Below, piece after piece: positions 33,833 through 45,499 of a DNA stretch of 64,000 nucleotides. Below the pieces are notes generated by a model. The model ran no database searches, was not told the DNA's origin, and worked only from the letters and a program-made list of their open reading frames with translations. How positions within the stretch are numbered: position 1 is the stretch's first letter; each line of letters begins with the position of its first letter. The stretch lies in the NCBI GenBank assembly GCA_014529385.2, contig CM043950.1:76237435-76301434 (forward strand), given 5' to 3'. Position numbers and translations under genes: made by a program. The DNA is from Adiantum capillus-veneris (lineage: Eukaryota; Streptophyta; Polypodiopsida; Polypodiales; Pteridaceae).

Positions 33833-34581
33833 GTGAAACAAATCCTAGATACAGTTCCCACCATTACACCCCCTAGATGGGACGAGCCATTTTATGTGAA
33901 CCCTAGTGTAGGAAGTGATACACATGGATCCATACTACTTCAAAAGGACCTCCAATCCTCTTTCATGTGTCCTATCTACTTCTCTATTAGTGTCATGATC
34001 CCATCAGAAAAAGGATTCATCATAGTAGAGCACATGGTGCTTGCATTAATGTTTGCCACTACAAAATTTCACTCTTATCTATTGCCTAGACCCTTTGTAA
34101 TTTTGACAATGGAAGAGGTCTTTCCGTATGTGATGCAAGACATGGATGTCTCATCTAGAATCTCTAAGTGTCTTATTAGATTACAAGAGTTTGATTACAC
34201 CATGCAGGTAGAATACTCCACCAGGGCTAATCTAACAGGTATTCTTACTCATTGTCACTATGAGAAGAGCTAAAGGTCAACACAAAAGGTAAATAAGTGA
34301 TACCAATGGTAGAAATTCCTAAGCTAGAAAGAGCTCATTCTCTTTTCTTTGATGGAGCATACAAAAGAACAGTGGATCAATCTGCAGCCAACATCATCAT
34401 TTTTAATGAGCAAAAGGAGAAGGTATTCTCTATTGGACAACTGTTACATTCCCACTCCAAGAATGAAGCAGAGTACGCGGCTTTAATTCTTGGATTAGAA
34501 CAATATGTTTTGCAAGGGATTCAACACCTAAATGTGTTTGGCGACACTCTGCTTTTGATTAAGCAGATAAATGGCACTTGA
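33833..34581 (+). pseudogene. Gypsy-3 RT-RNase H connection and RNase H
   Basis: Frame 33833-34273 has the usual post-RT landmarks (GSILLQKD, PIYFSISVM, MVLALMFATTKFHSYLL, SSRISKCLIRLQEFDY). Frame 34297-34581 reads LFFDGAYKR and SKNEAEYAALILGLE, which hold the first two RNase H acidic residues. A TAA near 34272 and a TGA near 34580 break continuity. The text is clearly related to Gypsy-2 at 10464-11641. Confidence 0.8.
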
Positions 34582-34650
34582 ATTTGTAAAAATTAGGTTC
34601 TACTTGGCCAATTACGCCAAGTTAAGGATCTTTAAAAAAAGTTTGAAGTA

Positions 34651-35640
34651 GTGCAGTTATTTCATGTCCCAAGGGTAGAAAATCAAGAGGCAGATGCTCT
34701 AGCCAAGGAAAGAATACAAAATGCTCCCGTAGGAGCAATCAAACTAAAACTACCCCTTTTTCAAGGTAGAAATGCTATGCCTGATATCATCAGCTTCTTA
34801 GATATAGGAGAGTGTCATGAAGGGTACACCAAGGGCCAGAAACAATGGATTGGTAGGAAGGCTACAAGATACCTCCTTGTAAAGAGCAACCTATATTGCA
34901 AGGGAAAAGACCAGATTCTCAGGCAAGTGCCAATCTCCGGTGAAATCATCGAGGTAATCTCAAGTTGCAATGATGGTGTATGCGGCGGCCATTTTTCTCT
35001 AGATATTACAAGTAGGAAGATTATACAAGCAGGATTCTCTTGGCCCAGTCTAAATAGGGATGTGCATCAGTGGTGAAAAACATGGAAGGCTTGTAGAGTG
35101 TCTAGTGATCATACACTAACCTATGAGCCATAGACTCCTATCATCTCATATGGTCCGTTTGAGAGGTGGGAAATAGATGCATTTGGTCATCTACCAAGGG
35201 CCCAATGAGGTAAACTATACATTCTAGTTGGTGTAGACTACATGACCTGATGGGCGAAAGCAGCAGCCACCACGTGCATTCCAGCCCAAGAAGTGGTGAA
35301 GCTGCCATTTTGGCACACCTCTAGAGATAATATATGATAGAGGGCCAGGTTTTAGAGGCGATCTGGTGGGAGAGCTGACAAAAAAGTTAGGCATTACATT
35401 CCGACATTCCACCCCACAATATCCACTGTGCAATGGTCTAGTGGAAAAGTAAATGGCATGATCTGTAAGATCATCACAAAGTAGGTGAATAACCACACAA
35501 GGGATTGGGATAAGCATCTCATGGCCGCTCTTTGGGCCGACCGCACGACATTCCAAACATCACTAGGTTTCACCCCTTTCCATCTGGTATATGGAAAGGA
35601 GGCCATTCTACCCATTGAGGTACAGATAGCCAGCTTGTGA
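34651..35640 (+). pseudogene. Gypsy-3 integrase, zinc-binding and core domains
   Basis: Frame 34651-35076 carries the late RNase H segment (FHVPRVENQEADALAKE) and the start of the integrase zinc-binding domain (VCGGHFSLDITSRKIIQAGF, PSLNRDVHQW). It then meets TGA. Downstream in broken frames one reads FERWEIDAFG (first core Asp), IYDRGPGFRGD (second Asp) and NGLVEK (Glu). Several TAG/TGA codons interrupt the core. Confidence 0.75.
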
Positions 35641-35643
35641 GTC

Positions 35644-36087
35644 ATGGCTAGCCAATTACAACACCCAATTTCCCATCTCCGCAACCACATCTTCGATCTA
35701 GAGAGCCTTCAGCTAGATAGGGAAGACGCGATCAATCGCTATGCAGTGAAAGTAGAGCGACACCGACTCACATTCAATCAAGGGCTTAAGAAAAAGGGTC
35801 TCAAAAAGGGCATGTTAGTGTTGAGATACGACAACAGATTTGACACTAGGAAAGATAAAAAATTTCAACCCAGATGGGAAGGGCCATTCATTGTTAAAAA
35901 GTTCTATGCCAACGGCAGCTACAAACTGATGAAAGTAGATGATAGAATTCACAAGACTAGAGTGAATGGATGGAGGCTGAAAAGGTACTTTTTAAGATTT
36001 GATCTAGAGTTCATACTAGATATTCCAGAAGAGGGAGTACCCTCCAACTCTGCTGCTAGAGAATCAAAAGTAGAGCTAGAAGCATGA
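35644..36087 (+). pseudogene. Gypsy-3 integrase C-terminal domain
   Basis: A 147-codon open frame reads LRYDNRFDTRKDKKFQPRWE, GPFIVKKFYANGSYKL and HKTRVNGWRLKRYF. This is the GPY/F-type C-terminal module of Ty3/gypsy integrases. No chromodomain follows, so it is not an obvious chromovirus. It ends about 300 bp before the 3' LTR. Confidence 0.8.
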
Positions 36088-36377
36088 ATGGGTGTGAGCA
36101 TGTTAACTTGTCACACTTTTTCATGTCCCTAACAATGCTAACTAACACAACTTTGACATATGCTAACTAGCACAATAACATGAGCTACATCTCCAAGATC
36201 TATGGTGTATAATATATCGGTAGAAAGCTCTTGAAACAAAGAATCCAAATGTGCAACCTCCAATGAATTTTGATATTATTTGTAAGAATTTTACCGGATG
36301 CCCAACTTTTTGAAATGTGCTAACTTGAAAATGCTAACTAGCAAAAAAAAGCGCGACACATTAACATGCTTTCTAGC

Positions 36378-36393
36378 CAGAAGGGAGAGCTAA
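36378..36393 (+). other. Gypsy-3 polypurine tract
   Basis: CCAGAAGGGAGAGCTAA directly precedes the LTR start TGACGGCCGG. Its position and purine content fit the plus-strand primer. Confidence 0.65.
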
Positions 36394-37061
36394 TGACGGC
36401 CGGTTTTCAAAACCGTGGCCGCGAGAACTAACCCTCTCAGGGGGAGCCTAATAATAATAAACAAAAAAAACATTTTAAATTGCTACCCCGCCACCTTTTT
36501 CCTTCCCATGCATGCAGCCACAGCGGGCCGCCTCTTAGCTTGGCCACACTCACTCCGTCCCTCCTCTATTATCACCAAAGGACGGCTTCTCTCTCTCCTC
36601 CTTGGCTCCGCCCAACCCACTACCTCTCTTGTTCCTGTGTCACCAAACCCATGAGGGTGCATAAAATAATCTTCTCCCTCTCAGGGGCTTCCATGCATGG
36701 ACAAGAGACTCTCTCCCTCTCTTTCATTATTCACACACACACACACACACACACATTTTCCTCCCTCATCTCTCCCCTCTCGTTCACACTCTCTCGTCCT
36801 CAGCAAGATACTATCTCTCTCTCTCTATCTCCCCCTCTAGATTGCCAGCCAGCGAGGCCCTCTACTTCTTCTCTCCCCTGAGCTCATCCATACCTTCCCC
36901 CCCTCTCTCTCCCTGGTCCAGCCCCCTCTCACTCCCTCACCCTCTCCCTCACTCTTTCTTCCCACCGCTCACCCTCATCCCCTCACACAGCCCTCGCCCG
37001 TTGACTCTCCTCCCCCTCTCATTTCCAAAAAACACCGAGAAGCCCACATGGCACATAAAAT

Positions 37062-37107
<46 letters not shown>

Positions 37108-38402
37108 CCACCACATACACCATGCACACACACACCTTCTGCCCTCGCTCTCTTCCCATCTCTCATCACCCGCCCTCTCTCCCCCGCGTTCAACCCACCA
37201 TGCCATGGAGCTGCGAAGTCCAGCAATCTCTCCCTCTCGCTACCCATATGTACACACACACCTACACCACACACACACACACTCCCTAGCCCCTCTTCAC
37301 ACTCTCACACGCTCTCCCTCACTCTCACTCACACTCTCTGTGTCCCCATCTCTATAGGCATCACGTAAAAAATAAAGATAATAATAATAATAACAATATC
37401 TCTCTCTTTCTCTTGTTCCCACGCACCCCCTTGCCCACACCCACACACACTTACACGTCCACATGCAACCCCGAGCCATATGCACACACATTCACAACAC
37501 TTAACACACACAATTCCGTACTTGCTCACATGCACATACATACATACATACACAAGCATGTATACGCACGCACACACATTCAAACACATACACACATAAA
37601 CACATAGTACATGCACACCACACGCACCCACAAAAGGTTATTTCTTTTAAATGAAGGGATTTGACATCGACGCCCAACACCAAAGAATAAGAACAAAAAA
37701 GTCACGTAGTGGAAACCTAAAATCAAGAAGTGACGCCGAAGGCATGCCCTGGCCGGCCCCGAAACTGGTGAACGCACTACACCAACGCACTAGCAAGGCC
37801 CGCCATTCACCAGCACCTCGTCCACGATGCATCTCCACAGTGACATTCATAGGTTATTATTACTTTTTAGTTTCAAGCCAAAAATCTTGTATAAAAACCC
37901 ATTGTAAATTGCTATCTCTCTCTAGGTGATGGTCACAAAGGCGCACCTAGGAGATATCATTTTAAAAATTCTCCTAAGACAAAGCAAGGATCAACCATCT
38001 GGGACCCAACTCCTTGCTTTGTCTCTTCTAATTAGGGCCCTAGCCTAATTAGATTATCCTAACCTAATGCAGCTTGCACCTATAAAAGGGCACTAAGAGG
38101 TCACTATGGGGGCAACACTTGCATCAAGAGAGAGGGGATTTTGGGACAACAATTTGGGAAGTTAGCACTATGAGAAGGAAGCCATGTCCACACCCTGACT
38201 CCAAGGGTTGCCACACATACACGAGAGTGGAATCTCCGTGCTTATGAAATCACCTCTAGAGAACGGACTATTAGGCTCACTATCTCTCTCTGTCTCTTCA
38301 TGTCTCTCTATCGCCATGGTTGTCATCTCGCCAAAGATAAGGTTTCTCTAAATATTGCATTGAATCAGTTTTCCCTCACATCCCAAGGGGTTTTCATCAC
38401 CT

Positions 38403-38471
<69 letters not shown>

Positions 38472-38629
38472 TCCCTAGTGTGCAGTGTTTGTGTTATTTT
38501 AAATCACAGTTGTTTGTGTCCTAGCCGCTCAAAGCTAGGTGGTGCCCCCTGTTCATTCATCGTGGCTGCCTCGACGTGCATCGACTCCCAGGTTGAGGCC
38601 TCCGGGGTACGTGTCGCGCTTTGCATTCA
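36394..38629 (+). repeat. Gypsy-3 3' LTR, about 2.24 kb
   Basis: Starts TGACGGCCGGTTTTC and ends TTGCATTCA. The left part matches 14743-14918 plus 20478-20870, and the right part matches 25205-25357 plus 28017-29280. It carries (CA)n, (CT)n (37063-37103, 38406-38466) and TATAAAAGGG at 38081. It shows the empty site for both nested insertions. The following TCAGC could be a target copy but has no confirmed partner. Confidence 0.85.
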
Positions 38630-39714
38630 TCAGCGGGTTTGGTGGTGCTACGTATGTTTTCTTTTGAGGTAGTTCTTCACCCTAGTAAAAATCATTTCAT
38701 AGCATACCACCTCTCTCATGCACAAATAGGTGAAGAAGCTATGAGTATTGAAGTTGATTTCCTAGATAGCAATCTCTTCATAATCGACATGACTTCATAA
38801 TGGTGTGTTGATGTGTTGCATGTACTTATTGGTATTTTTTCTTTATCTTTCGAAACTTAATTTTTAAATGTAGCCATTCCCATTTATTCAAGGCCAAGCT
38901 CTTAGGCCCTTCTTCATTGGATATTTTTCCCATTCCAAGGAATCAAAGGAGCATCCAAAGCACATTTGAGTATTCAAGACTACAAGTATTTTAAGGGATT
39001 CAAGCACAAGTAGCAAAAATAACTTCAGAGAAGTATTCAATCCAGTTAAATTTTTGGATATGTGTGTAATGTTTGCAAAACACTTGAATTATCAAGGCTT
39101 GTACAAACAACTTAAACCATGTCATACCTAGATCTTGATATTGTAAGGGATTTTAAGCACTACCAATATACTTTGATAAGTCCACCACATGGCAGAAGCA
39201 CCAATATCATCATGCATATATCCAAAACTATATGCAAAACATTTTAGTCATCAAGGTTTTGTACAAACAAGTGAAACCATGTTATATTGGATCTTGAGAT
39301 TGTAAGGGATTATAGGCACTAAAAAAATACTTTGATAAGTCCACCACATGGCCGAAGCACCAATTTCACCATGCATAAACCCAAAATGTACTTCTTTGAT
39401 GAATATGAGCCTAACACTGGCTAAATTGTGTGCATCCACATGTGAACCATAGTTAGACTCCTTTGAATTCTAGAAAGCAAGAAAATCAATACATGGGAGA
39501 TGAGTCCCCTAGCAAGATTTTCTATAGGCAATGATGACCTACATCTATAAAGTTTTTAAAAATTTTCCCAAACCGTATAGTTTGGAGGTAAGGCATACAC
39601 TATTTTTCTTGCATTAAATTTGATCTTCATGAGCCTTATGTAGCTACCCAATGTAATGCATATTAGACTCCATGTCTCTAGGGAATCACGTAAGCTTCAA
39701 CTTACGGGGGTGTT
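38630..39714. other. Spacer with a 159-bp tandem pair
   Basis: No coding signal. Two imperfect units begin GCAAAACACTTGAAT (39075) and GCAAAACATTTTAGT (39234), sharing TTTGATAAGTCCACCACATG. This may be the 3' internal part of an LTR element ending at the possible polypurine tract TTACGGGGG (39702-39710). Confidence 0.45.
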
Positions 39715-40098
39715 TGTTGAGGTAAGCCTATAGCTTACACTTATAGTAAGAACAAACCCTTAAGACAAGCATGCACCATTAGCATGAATACTCCCACTTT
39801 TCCCATCAAAACTATAAACCTCACACATGCTACTCATTCCATAGACACATGCTACTTGTCGTATCTCACATGACCCTTACCATTACATCACTTGTGCATA
39901 TCCATCAAATCATTGATTTCTTTTCTCCACCTTGGGCCTATAAATGGCCACTATCCAAAGCTTGTAATCTTTCTCATTGTAACCAATCAAGAAATCTCAT
40001 TTCTTTTTCATTACATTGAGTACATTCAATCTAATCTACTTGTTCCTAATTTTTATGAATCTCTTGTTATAATGAATGTCTCATTGGTCTATCCACCA
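39715..40098 (+). repeat. Possible LTR, about 380 bp
   Basis: A TGTTGAGG-type start follows a G-rich tract. A TATA-type GCCTATAAATGG lies near 39937 and a cytosine-poor AATAATG-like region follows. The 3' end (around CTATCCACCA, 40090-40098) is a guess and no second copy or primer site was seen. Confidence 0.35.
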
Positions 40099-40120
40099 TA
40101 AGCTTTACAATTAAAGACAA

Positions 40121-40214
40121 GGGGGAGAGGGGTGGGTAGGGGCACGGGATGGGGTTAGTAGGGGAAATGGGAGGGTAGATATGGGTTAAAGAGGGGTGGG
40201 TAGGGGTCAGGGGA
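40121..40214 (+). repeat. G-run cluster
   Basis: About ten runs of three to five G within 94 bp (for example GGGGGAGAGGGGTGGGTAGG). It could form G-quadruplex structures on the plus strand. No flanking gene is recognised. Confidence 0.8.
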
Positions 40215-41395
40215 AGATTAAATAAGTTGTGAGTGGGTAAGTAGTATAGATTATGTAGGGGAAAAAAATGCCAAGCATTAAAAGAGAAACTCTCAATGAC
40301 AAGTAGAGTTGCAAGGAACAACATCAACTACAAAAAAAAAAGAAATGAGTATTAAAAGGAAGTACGTTTCTCTACCATTAATCATGTCCTTCCATACACT
40401 TCTTGCTAGGGTCCATCAAAGAAAAGAAATGGGCAAGGCAAGATGCCATGTGCCACTGTAGGATTTTGAGAGCATTTGAGTGTGCTTATATGTACGTTTT
40501 TGGGCTCTTGTTAGTAACTACAAAGTATTGTAGATTAGTTTGCCTCTAGGATTGATAGTAGTATATAATGAGAACAAATGTAACGATAGCCCAATCTAAC
40601 ATTGAATTTAATAAGTTTGAAACAAATTGTGCATGGTATGGTCACATTGATCGAAATATTTGACAACTTTGGGTAAATCCTTAAACATAATCTCTCACAC
40701 TAATAGTCAATCAAAACTATTGCTTGGGTTCCAATCAATCGTAATCTTGGGATCTTCTTGATGCATGTCAAGGGCCTCATAGTTGCATATACTCGAGCCC
40801 CTGAGTGAATGTCGATTGGCCCTTACCTCAAATAGTGGAAATATTTCTTCTTCTACCTCCAAGATCACCCTTCCTATCACCAAGCTCTTGAACAAGTAAC
40901 CACTCTTTATTTTCTCTTCATCCCAATTGTGAGGAAAACATGAGCAGATAATAGTCCTTGGTTTTCTCTTTTCTTCTTTGTATAAATTTTCCTTCTCTTC
41001 TCTTCACATCACTTTCCTTGCACAAATTTAGAGAGAAAGAGATCATCCAAGAAGAAGAATAATCCATCCTCTTCCATTTTTTCCTTTTCTTTCTTCCTCT
41101 TCTCCTGTTTCTTCTTGTAGTTCTCCTAAAAAACAACAGAGTGCAAAAATTTGAATACCTTCCAATCAATGCAAAATTTCCTTCGGTATGTGAGATGCAA
41201 AATGCTCACAATAGTGTTTTTCTTGTCTTGCAAGGAAAATTTTCATAGTAAAATAACTTTTTAAATAATTTACAGAATAGGACTTTTTGTCCCTCATCAT
41301 GAAACACATTTAGTCTCTTTCCCACTTTCATTTCTATCATTCACCACATGAACTCCAACTACCCACACCTTTCCTTGCATGTCTTGAGAGGAACT
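40215..41395. other. Unassigned AT-rich spacer
   Basis: Short ORFs only; no conserved protein, repeat or element end. Confidence 0.4.
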
Positions 41396-41494
41396 GAGTC
41401 TTTGAGGTTATCATTGTATGTAACAAGAGTGATGTAGCTACAGAAATAGTAGCTACATCACTCTTGTTACATACAATGACAACCTCAAAGATTC
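41396..41494. ncRNA. 46-bp-arm perfect-type hairpin, candidate small-RNA precursor or MITE
   Basis: Arms 41396-41441 and 41449-41494 are inverted copies over 46 bases with two differences, around the 7-base loop AGAAATA. As plus-strand RNA, one difference would be a G-U pair and one an A-C mismatch. The arms contain GTAACAAGAGTGATGTAGC. No surrounding coding sequence exists. The near-perfect pairing resembles a young miRNA/siRNA foldback or a short foldback MITE. Transcription is not shown. Confidence 0.5.
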
Positions 41495-42359
41495 GATGAA
41501 ACTAATTAACTCTCTAAACATTGTAACACTAGTCTTGTAAAAAAATAGCCACCCTTGTGGCTTTAAGAGGCTGTTGTAAAAAAAAAAAAAACAATAGCTA
41601 TTTAGATGTCTAAACAAAAAACCCTCTCAAGGAATACACCCAAAACATAGTATGAGTTAATAAAAAATATTGAGAAAATAAATCAAGGGTTGAAGTTGTC
41701 TTTGCATGGCCATCTCTAAGAACTCATTTGGTAAAATGCGTATAACTTTACTAAATTGACTCAATGATAGACCATTTTTTTTTTAAAGAATCAATATTAT
41801 TTGGAAAAACCCTTAGTAGGTAGGTAATGAGCCTATCATAGTTATATGCTGCTTACATAAAGACTAGCAACATTTGTTACTCGCCCAAGTTTAGTAAATT
41901 ACAATTTTATGGAAGGGGCCTTTTTTAAAAAGCTAAAAATTTACTTTTAGCATTTTCAACTCAAACATGACTCTCAATGTCTTAGAAACATCATAACAAG
42001 ACGCTCAAGAAGTTTCATGAAGTTTTGATGACATATGCAAAAATTATGCTTCAAATACTAGAATCTAGGCATGAGCCACCTTATTGGCCCATTACAAGAC
42101 TAGTGTTTAAATAATGCTTTGGATCATCTTTACCTTTGATGAATGTATACCATCTCTGAGATACTTCATTTTGTCTTTGAGTTGTGTATAATTTGTCAAT
42201 ACCACAAAATCAAAGAACATAAGATAGACATCGTGTCAATGTTAGAGAAATACACGGACATGATGTCATTGGAGATGGTTTGCAATATCTCTATTTAGAA
42301 AAGAAATGATGCACACAAAATATATGAAATCAAGATTAAACCCATTTATGTATTCTACA
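41495..42359. other. Unassigned AT-rich spacer
   Basis: Contains poly-A runs and short frames; nothing recognised. Confidence 0.4.
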
Positions 42360-43080
42360 GTCTTCTTAACATGAAATACATGTAATGTTTATATGGAAAG
42401 CCAACATATATTTCAACATGATTATCTCTTACTTGTATAAACTCTATTCAATGTAATATAAAATAAGAAAAATAAATCGTTGTGAAACAATCATAACAAA
42501 TAATCATGGAGTAACACAATGGAATAATAGTCATGTTACTCAACATATACACAAAGCCAACACATATTTCACCATCGGGATCTCTTATTTGTACGAACTC
42601 TATTAAACAAAATATAAAATAAGAAAAAATAAACCGTTTGAAACAATCATCACGTAAATCATAACAAACAATCATGGAGCAGCACAATGGAATAATAGTC
42701 ATGTTAGTCATAATGATTATAACAATTTTTCATGGAATAATATCCCGATATCATGGAGCACGTCTATAGAATAATATATATCTCAAACATAATATATCAT
42801 GAAACATTACCATGACATCATGCAAGAAACATCTTAATCTTTGTGAATCAATATGATGTAGTCTCAAGGCATAATGAGAAAACTCCATAGAGCAATAACT
42901 CAAGATTTCAATCAGAACAAATCATCATGAGACAATACCATGGCATCTCAAAATAGCTTCTTAGAACCAAACCCTTAACATCATGATAAATAACGAAGCA
43001 TAAAAATGACACCATAATTATCATGGAACAACACCATGAAACAATAGGGTGAAAGCATGAATAAGTGGAAAGCTATATAT
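42360..43080. repeat. ATCATGG-type degenerate array, left of DNA-1
   Basis: Repeated phrases such as ATCATGGAGCAGCACAATGG and AACAATCATAACAAA. A diverged duplication of about 155 bp (around 42400 and 42555) shares AAATATAAAATAAGAAAAA and AATAATAGTCATGTTA. The same sequence class resumes at 55311 on the other side of DNA-1. Confidence 0.75.
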
Positions 43081-43238
43081 GTGATATAATTAAATAGCAT
43101 AGCATGACATTGGGGGTGTGGTCACTGGTGCCATATTTCAGACGTCCAAATTTATATTCTAAGAAATGTTATACTTAAAAATTTAGCCTTCACACACCCA
43201 CTTTCTTTCATGATTAGTTGACAGTTGCAAACACCGTG

Positions 43239-43275
43239 CCCCCCCCCCCCCCCCCCCTCTCTCTCTCTTGCGTGC
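43239..43275. repeat. 19-C homopolymer followed by (CT)n and (GCGT)n
   Basis: Nineteen C residues (43239-43257), then TCTCTCTCTCT and GCGTGCGTGCG, about 480 bp upstream of the first gene of DNA-1. The complementary strand is a long G run. Confidence 0.9.
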
Positions 43276-43740
43276 GTGCGTCCTCAAGGTCTACTGTGCT
43301 TAGAGCTTCTACTATGCAAGCTTGGCTGCTTCAAGGACGATTGCAGTAACCGCCCTCTTCTCTTCAAGGTATGTCTCTCCCATTGAACATGTACACTCTC
43401 TACTGCTTGAGCACGCGCGCCCCACATGGGATCATTTAGCTACATTAAGCTGCATTTGGAGCTGCATGAGTGCCACACCTTGCTCATTTGCAACAAGAGG
43501 CGAACAAAACCTAATGCTGATGTTGGCTGCATGAGAAGACATAGACTCCCGAGGTAATTTTCTAGTCCACAAGCTGCATGCAACCTTGGGGAAAATCCCA
43601 TAGCACATCACCTTGAATGACTTGCTTACAAGAGCAGGCCCATGAAGTTCTTGTTTCTTTTTAGCAGGGATGATAAGCGAGGGCACACCACGTCATGAGT
43701 TTATTGGATGACGTTAAGGTATATCACTTGAGATTGCATC

Positions 43741-44628
43741 ATGGCACCTTCCTCAAAGCATCCGATTCAAGCAAGCAGCAGTCTAGTAAGGAACATCGAA
43801 CCACCTCTACAGACAAAGTTTTGTCATCTTGCCGAGGAATTTCATATGAAGCGTGGATTGCCATTGGAGGGAGTTGATCCACGTAGCTTGAAAAGAAACA
43901 ATGAAATATCTGAGGAGGACTGGGAAGCTGTCTTTATATGCCCAAAGCATGTTCCGGGTAGCCAAAAGAAAGTGAAGGCATACCATGCTCGGACGGAGTT
44001 CTTACAAAAGCTTGTGTGGAGACACTGTGATGACTACCAGGAGGGTCCCTTCATGTATGAAGTAGGGACTCAATTTTCAAAAGCCTTTGCATTAAAAAAC
44101 TACAGTGAATCTGGCAAACATCAAATTTCTTGGGCTACCTTTGCAGAGAGGGCAATGAGAGCCTCAAAAGAAAGACACAACTTGCAAAACAAGATCAAGA
44201 GGTGGGAAGAGCAAATGAGTGGTAGAGGGAGAGGTTCCAAAACCACTCCTGCCTCTATCAGATCATCATTGAAAACAGAAGGTACGTCTGTACCATTGTC
44301 AAGCGTCCCTACAAGAGGATGCCTGGTACAATTGGCAAAGGAGGATAGCAGGGCACTTGCAAAAATGAAGAATATCGCAGAGGGCAGATTGCAAGAGTAT
44401 AAGTCAAGACTAGAGGGTGCAAAGAAGCAGGTAGAGGATCAAGTCAAAGAATTGCATAGGGCTTAGGGTGGTCAAAGCTCAAACACTTTGGCCATAAAGT
44501 TGCAAATGGAGATTGATTGCGTGCAAGACCCTGTAGCTCGACAACCCCTAATTGATTTGATTGGACAGTTCTCGAGTACTACTAGAGAGAACATTGTTGA
44601 ATTAGAAGCCAATATGGCTAAAGCAAAG
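43741..44628 (+). pseudogene. DNA-1 accessory gene, exon 1 (coiled-coil N-terminal region)
   Basis: The frame opens MAPSSKHPIQ and runs 241 codons to TAG at 44464-44466, then stays open in the same frame to a donor at 44628/44629. It has a basic Lys/Arg-rich middle (ERHNLQNKIKRWEEQMSGRG) and heptad-rich helices at the end (AKMKNIAEGRLQEYKSRLEG, KKQVEDQVKELH). The second part (DCVQDPVARQPLIDLIGQFS) joins exon 2 in frame. I do not recognise the family. The lone TAG inside otherwise continuous homologous reading suggests a point-mutation break. Confidence 0.6.
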
Positions 44629-45067
44629 GTGCATACCCTCCTACATGTGCTTCACTTTTTTTTGGAGTATGTGGTTCACTTCCATGTGGTTATGTGGTTA
44701 GAGTGTTTCGGATTGTATGGTTATGTACTATATGAGCATATTCTATTTCTTCTATGTGTTATATAGCACAAAATATGTGCTATTTGGTCACAACATAGAC
44801 ATCATCTTCATGGAGTGGGTGGTTATATGCTATGTGCCATGTGTGGTTATGTGCTATGTGCTTTATAGTTCAATCTAGGTGCAACATGTTCACAATAGTA
44901 CCCTCATCTATTTGGAATGTGTGTGATTCTATGCTATGTGCTCTGTGTGGTTATGTGCTATGTGATACATAGCACAATGGACATGTGTAATATGTGCTAT
45001 ATAGCATAACCTGTATGCTATATGCTCACATTATAGCTCTCAAGTGTGTGTTAAATATTTATATGTG

Positions 45068-45333
45068 CTATGTGCCAGATTCAACTGTGGTGGGGGGTGT
45101 GTAATGTACCCTTTTCAACTTTAGCATGGTCAACATCTGTATGCACATCATCATGCACAACCTGCACATCAACTGCATTAGGCAAATTTGGAACAAATTC
45201 AGCAGTACTAGTAGGTGTGCAGGGATCAACTGTATCAAAAGACTCTTTTTTTTTCCTGTAACCCCCCTGGAAGTTGTAGCACCCCCTATTGGATTCTTCA
45301 CCAAATAAGACTGAGCTAGTGAACCTACAGACC
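45068..45333 (-). repeat. Inverted copy of exon 4 segment
   Basis: The reverse complement matches 48009-48247 almost base for base. Shared peptides include ESFDT, STAEFVPN, PNAVDVQVVHDDVHTDVDHA and KGTLHTPHH. This copy retains seven extra codons (VDPCTPT) missing at 48 kb, so it reflects an older or alternative version. With 48009-48247 it forms a long inverted repeat. Confidence 0.85.
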
Positions 45334-45499
45334 AAACCATCTTTTTTTGTACCACCAAACCATCTTTTTTTGCTATCTTTTTTATGTAGCAAAAGATAGC
45401 CCTTTTTTTGTATCTTTTTTTTATATGTGCTATTGATATGTGCTATGTAGCAAAAGATAGAAAAAAAGATGTGCTATGTAGCAAAAGATAGCCCTTTTT

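Larger units (their letters stand above)
25205..38629 (+). mobile_element. Gypsy-3: large Ty3/gypsy element
   Basis: A plus-strand element bounded by homologous LTRs (the 5' one ending 29280; the 3' one 36394-38629). It has PBS-like sequence at 29281, gag (about 30064-31615), protease, RT, RNase H and integrase in Ty3/gypsy order, and a polypurine tract at 36378. The 7.1-kb internal region is riddled with stops and frameshifts. The outer 5' boundary is uncertain because of nested insertions. Confidence 0.8.
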
